Of a stretch of 15,116 nucleotides of DNA, positions 1 through 5,610 are shown in pieces. The stretch is taken from assembly GCA_900552365.1 (NCBI GenBank), contig URZP01000031.1, positions 1-15,116 on the forward strand. Direction: 5' to 3'. Position numbers and translations under genes: made by a program. Within the stretch, counting starts at the first letter, position 1. The number at the start of each line of letters is the position of its first letter. Source of the DNA: an uncultured Coriobacteriaceae bacterium (GTDB lineage Bacteria > Actinomycetota > Coriobacteriia > Coriobacteriales > Eggerthellaceae). The notes below the pieces were generated by a model. The model was not told the origin of the DNA. It made no database searches and was given only the letters and a program-made list of their open reading frames with translations.

Positions 1-10
1 ACGGCCTCCT

Positions 11-38
11 TAAAACAAAGGGCTGCCCGAAGCAGCCC
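11..38 (-). terminator. Rho-independent terminator after tatC
   Basis: A perfect 7-bp stem (GGGCTGC at 20-26 with GCAGCCC at 32-38, 5-base loop) is followed, on the minus strand, by a T-rich stretch (TTTGTTTT). No T run follows on the plus strand, so it serves minus-strand transcription. It lies about 70 bases after the tatC stop and probably ends the amidohydrolase-tatC operon. Confidence 0.8.
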
Positions 39-82
39 TCCCCGATTACTCAATCGAGAGATTACGATTGTTCTTGAGCGAA

Positions 83-104
83 CGCCAGTCGAAATCGACT
101 GGCG
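83..104 (-). repeat. Inverted repeat directly after the tatC stop
   Basis: A perfect 10-bp inverted repeat (CGCCAGTCGA, two bases, TCGACTGGCG) starts 2 bases beyond the tatC stop codon. In RNA it would fold as a strong hairpin with a small loop. No T tract follows it, so it is not itself a normal intrinsic terminator. It may be a 3' stability element or help the terminator at 11-38. A weaker 6-bp dyad (CAATCG 51-56 with CGATTG 65-70) lies between the two. Confidence 0.6.
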
Positions 105-106
105 GT

Positions 107-886
107 TTAATCGTCGTCCTCGGCGATCTCCTCGTTCTGCCGCTTAATGCGCTTCGCGAGCACAATACGCGAAAGAAGCAAGCTTGCCTCATACAAGGCA
201 ACCAAAGCCGCGAACATCAGACCCATGGTGACCGGGCTGGCATCGGGGGTGACCATGGCGGCGAACACCAGCAGGCCAACGTAGATGCCGCGCCAGCTAC
301 CACGCAGCTTCTTGTACGGCACGACGTCGAAGATAACCAAGTAAAAGATGACGATGGGCAGCTGGAAGGCGATGCCGAAGCCCAGCTCGAACTTGATGAT
401 GATGTCGATGTAGCTATCGGCGCGCGGAGTGACCACGCCAAGGCCCATAGCTTGATCAGTGAGCCACTGGAACGCCGGGTGCAAAATGATGGCGTAGCAG
501 AAAACCGTGCCCAAAATGAACAGCGCAACCATGGCCGAGAACGTGGGCACGAACCACTTGCGCTCGTTCGGCTTAAGCGCGGGCAGGAAAAACGCGATGA
601 GCTGCCACAGAATCACGGGCGACGTGGCAACAATCGACACCCAGAACGCAACCTTGAAGCGAACGGTGAACGCCTCGAACGGGTCGAGGAACGTGAGGTT
701 CGAGAACCCGTCGACACCCTGAGGAAGGAACTCTGCGATAGGCAGAAGCAGGAACTGACCGACGGTGGGCGTCGCCATGTAGAACACGCAGACAGCAACG
801 AGCAAAACGACGACGATGCGAACCAGGCGCATGCGGAGCTCGCCAAAATGCTCCATAAGGGGCATACGGGCAGGACCGATAGGCAT
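107..886 (-). CDS. tatC: Sec-independent (twin-arginine) protein translocase TatC
   Basis: The 259-residue product is TatC, the multi-spanning membrane core of the Tat system that recognises twin-arginine signal peptides and exports folded proteins. The N-terminus carries the family motif MEHFGELRMRL (residues 11-21), followed by six hydrophobic segments. The block AFFLPALKPNERKW (98-111) matches the conserved first cytoplasmic loop, with Glu108 in the place of E. coli Glu103. The late motif MVTPDASP (211-218) is also typical. At the place of E. coli Glu170 the protein has Gln175 (FGIAFQLP). Length is normal. The ATG overlaps the tatA stop as TAATG, with a GGGGGTG ribosome site inside tatA, so the two are probably translationally coupled. 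The tail is acidic (NEEIAEDDD). It is the last gene of its operon. Confidence 0.95.
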   Translation of the reverse strand: MPIGPARMPLMEHFGELRMRLVRIVVVLLVAVCVFYMATPTVGQFLLLPIAEFLPQGVDGFSNLTFLDPFEAFTVRFKVAFWVSIVATSPVILWQLIAFFLPALKPNERKWFVPTFSAMVALFILGTVFCYAIILHPAFQWLTDQAMGLGVVTPRADSYIDIIIKFELGFGIAFQLPIVIFYLVIFDVVPYKKLRGSWRGIYVGLLVFAAMVTPDASPVTMGLMFAALVALYEASLLLSRIVLAKRIKRQNEEIAEDDD

Positions 887-1515
887 TACTGCTCACCCCC
901 TTCCGCGGGCTTCCCTTCAGTGATGGTGGCCTCATTAGAAGATTGACGCTGTCGCTGCACTTCCGCGGAATCCGTTACATTATTGCCGCTGTCGAGCGCT
1001 TCCTCGGAAGCACCTGAATCATGGCCGCTGTCGCTCGGCTCTTCTAGAGCCGGCTCGGCGGCGGCAGCCTCGGCGGCCAATTTTGCGGCGCGTTCGCGCT
1101 CGTAGCGCGCCTTGCGCTCGGTGAAGCTCTCGTTCTTCACGGAAGCGGAAGCCGGAGCTGCGGGCTTAGGTGCAGCAGGCTTGGCTGCAGGCTTCGCGGA
1201 CGAAGAGCCGTCGATGCCCTCGTGAGTCTTGCTTTTCACCGCAGACGATGCCTCGGAAGCAGCAGAGCGCATGTGCTTCTCGGCCGTCGACGCAAGCTTA
1301 TCGATGGTCTCAGCGGGATCGCCGAACGGATCCTCGGCATTGGGATCGAAAGCCTTGCTTTCCTTCAGAACCTCGTTCATATCTTCCTGAGCTGCACGGA
1401 ACTTCGCAATGCCCTTGCCAACCGTACGGGCGATTTCCGGCAGTTTATCGGGACCGAAGATCAAGAACGCGAACAGCAAGATGAGCACAAACTCGAATCC
1501 GCCAATTCCAAACAC
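886..1515 (-). CDS. tatA: TatA/TatB-family twin-arginine translocase subunit with long Ala/Pro/Ser tail
   Basis: I start this gene at GTG 1515 because GAAAGG lies 7 bases upstream and the protein then begins MFGIGGFEF, exactly as TatA/B proteins do; an in-frame TTG at 1557 would add 14 unrelated residues. The 209-residue product has a short N-out transmembrane helix (about 4-20), the hinge FGPDKLPEIAR (20-30) and an amphipathic helix to about residue 50. Glu8 is a feature of TatB, whereas E. coli TatA has Gln8, so the protein may work as TatB or as a dual-function subunit. From about residue 75 onward the chain is low-complexity and probably disordered, rich in Ala, Pro, Ser and Lys, then Glu/Ser. 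No second small Tat subunit is present here. It pairs with the overlapping tatC. Confidence 0.88.
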   Translation of the reverse strand: MFGIGGFEFVLILLFAFLIFGPDKLPEIARTVGKGIAKFRAAQEDMNEVLKESKAFDPNAEDPFGDPAETIDKLASTAEKHMRSAASEASSAVKSKTHEGIDGSSSAKPAAKPAAPKPAAPASASVKNESFTERKARYERERAAKLAAEAAAAEPALEEPSDSGHDSGASEEALDSGNNVTDSAEVQRQRQSSNEATITEGKPAEGGEQ

Positions 1516-1522
1516 GTGATTA

Positions 1523-1528
1523 CCTTTC
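1523..1528 (-). promoter_or_regulatory. Ribosome binding site fixing the GTG start of tatA
   Basis: The minus strand reads GAAAGG, then 7 bases, then GTG (1515-1513). No comparable site precedes the in-frame TTG at 1557. This decides in favour of the shorter protein. Confidence 0.7.
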
Positions 1529-1585
1529 GAAATAAGGGCGCTAGCCCCCGAAAACAACTTCTACAGCGACCAAACGACGGGCGGC

Positions 1586-1780
1586 TTAACGTCCACCAAG
1601 AAGAGCCAAAGCCATGGTGGGGATGCACAGAGCCAAGACAAGGATAACGCAGACCACGATCGTGAAAACCTTCTTGGTGCGCGCCTTGCGCTCCTTCGCC
1701 TCTTGTGCACGACGCGCGCGCTCTTCAGCAGCCTGGACCTTTGCGGCCTTCTGCTTGGCGGTCATTTTGTTGTTTGCCAT
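1586..1780 (-). CDS. Small single-pass membrane protein of unknown function
   Basis: The 64-residue product is not one I recognise. Residues 1-37 are highly charged and Lys/Arg/Ala/Glu-rich, probably one helix or coiled coil (AEERARRAQEAKERKARTKK). Residues about 38-61 form one strongly hydrophobic segment, followed by GGR. By the positive-inside rule the N-terminal part should be cytoplasmic. It sits in a tight arrangement: 18 bases after the amidohydrolase stop and about 70 bases before the tatA start, same strand. This suggests co-transcription with tatA-tatC, but the sequence gives no functional proof. The start is supported by a modest AGTAGG site 9 bases upstream. The gene context and a clean hydropathy pattern argue that it is real. 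Confidence 0.7.
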   Translation of the reverse strand: MANNKMTAKQKAAKVQAAEERARRAQEAKERKARTKKVFTIVVCVILVLALCIPTMALALLGGR

Positions 1781-1798
1781 CTTGGTTTACCTACTTTG

Positions 1799-3154
1799 TT
1801 ATTTCTTGAGCTTGCCGCGGATCTCGATCACGCGGGCGATGTCCTTCGCCACATCGGCACCCAAATGCCACTTGCCCTTCTCGTAACGGATCTTGCCGTC
1901 GATCATGGTCATGAGCACGTCGGAGCCGGAAGTCGTGTTGACAACGGCGGAAGCTGGGTCGTCGGTGGGGCTTTGATACGAGCCGGAAAGGTCGACGGCG
2001 ACGATGTCGGCGCGCTTTCCGATTTCCAGTGAGCCGATTTGGTCGTCCATCTTAACGGCGCGAGCAGCGTCGATGGTGGCCATACGGAGCATGGTATGGG
2101 CGTCCAGGAACTTGCCGGGGTTGACGGCACGCTGCAACAACATGCCGAAGCGCATCTCGGATATCAGGTCGGTGGAGTCGATTGCCACCGAGTAGCCCGT
2201 ACCCAAACCGACGGTCAGGCCGGCGCGCATAAGATCGAAGATAGGCGCCACGCCCATAGACAGCTGAGCGTTGGTGCGTGGACAGACGGCAACGGAAACG
2301 CCCTGGTTCTTCAGCATGTTCACGTCGTCCTTGCTGACATGGACGCAGTGAACGGCCAAAACATTGTCAGCCTCGAAACCTCCCCATTCGGCAACGTAGC
2401 TGACCGGCGAAACGCCGGCAGGAAGCCATGGCGGGATCTCGATGAATCCGCGTTTCTCGCGCATTGCCTCGACAGACAGGCGTGAACCGCCGAATGCCAG
2501 GAAGTCGCATTCCTCGCTGCTGGAAGCAACGCTTACCGACAGGGGAATATTCTCGCTACGGGCAAGTTCTGCCGCGCGGGTGAAGACCAGAGGATGACAC
2601 TCGTACGTGGGGCGAGGCGCGATACCGATGGAAATACGCGATTCGTCTGCGCCTTCAGCCCACGTGAGAATGTCGTTGTGCGCGCTGCGCATGGCGTACT
2701 CGACGCGAGGCTTGTCAACAGCGCCCACCTCGCGGTAGACGATGCCGCGCATACCGAGCTTTTGAAGCGCGGTGACGGCAGCGCCCGTGGTGGACTTATC
2801 AGCAACGAAGGTGATTCCGCACGTGAGAGCCTCGAGGCCGCCCAGGATAGCGGAAGAGCGCCAATCGCGCGCGTCAAGCTTCTCGCCAGTGATGGCAAGG
2901 CTGCGGCGCCAATCGGCGTAGGGCTCGTCGGGGACGATGCCGCGCATGACGGTGTCTTCGAGATGCATGTGGAGGTCCACCATGCCCGGCATGAGGGCGG
3001 ACTCTTTGAAGTCCATGACCTCTTCGTCGGGGTAAATGCGCTTGAGCAGGGCCGCCTGGCCTATCTCGACGATCTGCCCGTCGCGCACCAAAATCGCACC
3101 ATCAAGGATGGGATCTGAGGTTACCGGGAGGATGTAATGCGCACATAGGAGCAT
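1799..3154 (-). CDS. Amidohydrolase-fold protein (ATZ/TRZ/MTA-deaminase type), active site apparently degenerate
   Basis: I chose ATG 3154 (451 residues) because an AGG site lies 6 bases upstream and the protein then begins as family members do (MLLCAHYILP...); the frame stays open further upstream. It is a COG0402-type metal-dependent hydrolase fold: the early motif PGMVDLHMHLE keeps His62 and His64, HCVHVSKDDVNML (269-281) keeps the third His, and GSLEIGKRADIVAVDL (374-389) is the usual C-terminal block. Other expected residues are missing. The usual HxxE of the LHIHLAE motif is LSVSVAS (205-211), the metal/catalytic Asp of LGTD is Gly320 (LGTGYSV), and the His of the PHxxY motif is Arg181 (PRPTYEC). 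It may be a pseudoenzyme or have a shifted chemistry. It heads the tat operon and is divergent from menG, so a tie to quinone metabolism is possible but unproven. Confidence 0.85.
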   Translation of the reverse strand: MLLCAHYILPVTSDPILDGAILVRDGQIVEIGQAALLKRIYPDEEVMDFKESALMPGMVDLHMHLEDTVMRGIVPDEPYADWRRSLAITGEKLDARDWRSSAILGGLEALTCGITFVADKSTTGAAVTALQKLGMRGIVYREVGAVDKPRVEYAMRSAHNDILTWAEGADESRISIGIAPRPTYECHPLVFTRAAELARSENIPLSVSVASSSEECDFLAFGGSRLSVEAMREKRGFIEIPPWLPAGVSPVSYVAEWGGFEADNVLAVHCVHVSKDDVNMLKNQGVSVAVCPRTNAQLSMGVAPIFDLMRAGLTVGLGTGYSVAIDSTDLISEMRFGMLLQRAVNPGKFLDAHTMLRMATIDAARAVKMDDQIGSLEIGKRADIVAVDLSGSYQSPTDDPASAVVNTTSGSDVLMTMIDGKIRYEKGKWHLGADVAKDIARVIEIRGKLKK

Positions 3155-3194
3155 GGTTGACCTGCTTTCTTTTACGCTATTCACGCAAGCTTGA

Positions 3195-3200
3195 ATGATA
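3195..3200 (-). promoter_or_regulatory. Possible -10 element for the amidohydrolase-tat operon
   Basis: The minus strand has TATCAT (5 of 6 matches to TATAAT), about 40 bases before the chosen start codon. No good -35 hexamer lies at the usual distance, so this is tentative. Confidence 0.3.
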
Positions 3201-3252
3201 CCATTGCGCCCCTTATGAAATAGAAAGTTCATACGGTATCCGTCCGAGACGT

Positions 3253-3280
3253 TTGTGAGCGGCGGCGTTCGTAGTACATT
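3253..3280 (+). promoter_or_regulatory. Possible promoter for menG
   Basis: TTGTGA (3253-3258) and TACATT (3275-3280) are 16 bases apart, each matching 4 of 6 consensus bases. They lie about 27 bases before menG, which has AAGGA at 3296-3300 and a 6-base spacer to its ATG. The match is weak. Confidence 0.3.
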
Positions 3281-3306
3281 GAGAAAAACGACTGTAAGGA
3301 ACGATC

Positions 3307-4224
3307 ATGCTCAAACACGACCGCGAATACATTGATTACGACGAACTTGGCCAAAAAGCCGCCGAAGACGCCGAGCGCGCTTCCTCAGAAGCGCAACGAC
3401 AGCGTCGATCCTCTAAAACTTCCGAGCGCGCTTCGGTCGCCGAGACGGCTTCCGAGGAGGTCGTCGACGACGGCCAAAAGCCACCGACTTCCATCGACAC
3501 CGCCACCGGCAAGGAAGCCGAGCCTGAACTTTCCTCCGAACGCGTGAAGGAAATCTTCTCGACCATCTCGAAGAAATACGAACGCTTCAATGCCGTCTCG
3601 AGCTTCGGCGCCTACAAGCTGTGGCTGGCCGACGTCGTGAAGAAGGCCCCCATCACCCCCGAAAGCGACGTCCTTGACATCGCAGGCGGAACGGGCGACG
3701 TCGCCTTTGCCATAGCCCGCGGAAAGCATCCGAAGCACATCCAGTGCACCGACCTGGTGAACGACATGCTCGATGTTGCACGCGCCCATTACGCCGAAGG
3801 CGCTGCCGACGGGGTTCCCGTCGACTTCGAAGTCATCGACGCACAAAACATCCCTTATGCCGACAACAGCTACGACGTGATCACCGTCGCATATGGCCTG
3901 CGCAACATGCCTCAACGCGAGAAGGCCCTTTCTGAGATGTACCGCGTGCTGAAACCGGGCGGCACTCTTGTGTGCCTGGAGTTCTCGCAGCCCGCGAACC
4001 CTGCCTGGCACGCGATGTACGATTTCTACCTCACGCACATGATCCCCTTCTGGGGCGGCCTTATCACGGGCGACCGCGACGGCTTCGTGTACTTGCAAAG
4101 CTCCATCAAAGCCTTCCCCGATCAGCGCGCATTCGCGAAAATGTTCGAAGACGCGGGCTTCCACGACGTCTCGTGGACCAACCACACGGGCGGCATCGCC
4201 GCTGTTCACGTTGCGCACAAATAG
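3307..4224 (+). CDS. menG: Menaquinone methyltransferase, UbiE/MenG family, with N-terminal extension
   Basis: The product is a SAM-dependent C-methyltransferase of the UbiE/MenG/COQ5 family, which methylates demethylmenaquinone in the last step of menaquinone synthesis. The catalytic domain starts near residue 76. It has the family opener VKEIFSTISKKYERFN, the SAM-binding loop LDIAGGTGD (123-131), the motif AYGLRNM (195-201), LVCLEFSQP (221-229) and the family ending around SSIKAFPDQ (265-273). The 305-residue length exceeds the usual 230-250 because residues 1-75 form a charged, Ser/Glu/Arg-rich, probably disordered extension. AAGGA 6 bases before the ATG supports this start. The gene is divergent from the amidohydrolase, and the MFS gene follows after 75 bases. 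Which demethylated quinone it uses cannot be read from the sequence. Confidence 0.9.
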   Translation: MLKHDREYIDYDELGQKAAEDAERASSEAQRQRRSSKTSERASVAETASEEVVDDGQKPPTSIDTATGKEAEPELSSERVKEIFSTISKKYERFNAVSSFGAYKLWLADVVKKAPITPESDVLDIAGGTGDVAFAIARGKHPKHIQCTDLVNDMLDVARAHYAEGAADGVPVDFEVIDAQNIPYADNSYDVITVAYGLRNMPQREKALSEMYRVLKPGGTLVCLEFSQPANPAWHAMYDFYLTHMIPFWGGLITGDRDGFVYLQSSIKAFPDQRAFAKMFEDAGFHDVSWTNHTGGIAAVHVAHK

Positions 4225-4256
4225 CGTCCATCTAATCGAAACAACGATCGTCTAGC

Positions 4257-4298
4257 ATGTCCGTTCGGACACCTCGGGAAACCAGTTCGGACGGACAT
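4257..4298 (+). promoter_or_regulatory. 42-base imperfect dyad just before the MFS start codon
   Basis: ATGTCCG (4257-4263) and CGGACAT (4292-4298) are perfectly complementary. The pairing extends inward through TTCGGAC and GTTCGGA with two G-U pairs, giving a 14-bp RNA stem around a 14-base loop. As DNA, the arms match at 12 of 14 positions. The dyad ends one base before ATG 4300 and has no T tract, so it is not a terminator. It could be an operator, or an RNA hairpin that hides the ribosome site. Confidence 0.55.
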
Positions 4299-4299
4299 C

Positions 4300-5529
4300 A
4301 TGAAAAAGCATTACGAGAAAGTCATCACCCTGTGTTGCTTTCTCTTCCTCTTCACTAATGTGGGCCTGACCAGCACGTCGTTCAACGTCTACCAGCCCTA
4401 TATCATCGCAACCGACGGCGTGGGAGACGTCGGCGGCTCGCTTATCCTTTCCATCCGCACGCTCACATCGCTTTTAACCATCATCTTCGTCGACCGCTAC
4501 TATCACGCGCTTGACGTTCGCCTTGGTGTCTTCCTCGCAAGTCTTATGACCACCGCAGGTTTCGTCATTTACGGTTTTGCCGGCAACCTTGGCGGATTCG
4601 TTGCAGGAGCGGTTTTCGCAGGCGCAGGCTACGGCCTTGGCGGCATGGTGGGAATGACGCTTCTGATCAGCCGCTGGTTCGACCACGGACTGGGCGGAGC
4701 GGTGGGCTTCGCCACCCTTGGCAGCGGCTTCGCCTCCATCCTTGTGCCCCTGGCTGCAGTGCGTATCATCGAAGGGCAGTCTCTTCAGCTTTCCTTCCGC
4801 CTTGAGGCGCTGCTTGCCCTGGCTTTGGGACTGCTGGTGTTCGCGCTTCTCAGAAACCGTCCCTCAGACGTCAACGCCGAAGTGAAGCAAAAGAACGCTG
4901 CGAAAGGCGAATCCGGCAACAAGAGCAATCGAGAAAACGAGCGCGCAGGCGACCCCGAGATCCCACCGAGGCACAGGAAAATCCTTCTTGCCGCAATGAT
5001 GTGCGTGGGGTGCATGAGTGTCGGCGGCGACACGTACTACTCCGTCTTGTTGACCACGAACGGCTTCGACCCTCACTTCGCCGCATTCACCCTTTCGCTC
5101 CTGGGATTTGCCCTTACCGCCTCGAAGATGATCACAGGCAAAATGTTCGACCGATTCGGCGTCAAGCGCAGCAGCAGCTTGGTATTCCTGACGCTGATCA
5201 TCGGATTCGCTTGCAGCTGCTTCACCCCGTGCGGCTCGTCTGCACTTGGCCTGTTCGCCGCCCTCTTGATTGGCTGGGGAACCGCCCTTGGAACCGTGGG
5301 GCTTTCGGTTTGGTCGCTTCAACTTGCCGATCCGACGAACCGTGAGAAGTCCATCAAAAACGCCCAGATTGCCTACTCTCTTGGCGGCTTCCTCATCAAT
5401 GCCATCCCTGGCCCGCTTCGGGTTGCAACCGGGACATACGTGAGCACGTACCTCATCCTGTTCGCCATGGCTGTTTTCGCATCAGTCACCGTGATCAGCA
5501 TTTACAAGCGCTACCGGCCAGATCGATAA
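4300..5529 (+). CDS. MFS transporter, monocarboxylate/oxalate-formate-antiporter-like
   Basis: The 409-residue product is a 12-helix major facilitator. The N-half has AGAGYGLGG (107-115) followed by TLLISRWFDHGLGGA (120-134), a pattern typical of the monocarboxylate porter and oxalate:formate antiporter branch. A polar cytoplasmic linker (about 187-226) joins the two halves. The C-half begins with a motif-A-like loop, GKMFDRFGVKR (280-290). These features suggest transport of a small organic anion, but the substrate cannot be named from sequence. The start has no strong Shine-Dalgarno site; only GGACGGAC lies just upstream, within the dyad. It follows menG by 75 bases and may be co-transcribed or separately controlled. 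It ends about 50 bases before a terminator shared with the converging tsaD gene. Confidence 0.85.
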   Translation: MKKHYEKVITLCCFLFLFTNVGLTSTSFNVYQPYIIATDGVGDVGGSLILSIRTLTSLLTIIFVDRYYHALDVRLGVFLASLMTTAGFVIYGFAGNLGGFVAGAVFAGAGYGLGGMVGMTLLISRWFDHGLGGAVGFATLGSGFASILVPLAAVRIIEGQSLQLSFRLEALLALALGLLVFALLRNRPSDVNAEVKQKNAAKGESGNKSNRENERAGDPEIPPRHRKILLAAMMCVGCMSVGGDTYYSVLLTTNGFDPHFAAFTLSLLGFALTASKMITGKMFDRFGVKRSSSLVFLTLIIGFACSCFTPCGSSALGLFAALLIGWGTALGTVGLSVWSLQLADPTNREKSIKNAQIAYSLGGFLINAIPGPLRVATGTYVSTYLILFAMAVFASVTVISIYKRYRPDR

Positions 5530-5580
5530 AGCATGCCCTTGATCGCCCATGCTAAACGCGAAAAGATACGCTATCAAAAA

Positions 5581-5607
5581 GAAAACGCCGTGTGATGCGG
5601 CGTTTTC
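5581..5607. terminator. Terminator between converging MFS and tsaB-rimI-tsaD genes
   Basis: A perfect 10-bp stem (GAAAACGCCG at 5581-5590, CGGCGTTTTC at 5598-5607, 7-base loop) lies between the converging genes. The minus strand continues into TTTTT, so it is strongest for the tsaD side, whose stop is 3 bases away. On the plus strand the TTTT is inside the stem, so it should work at least partly in that direction too. Confidence 0.85.
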
Positions 5608-5610
5608 CCG

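Noticed and set aside
3385..4218. A 277-codon minus-strand frame opposite menG
   Set aside because: Shadow of menG; no motif and no ribosome site.
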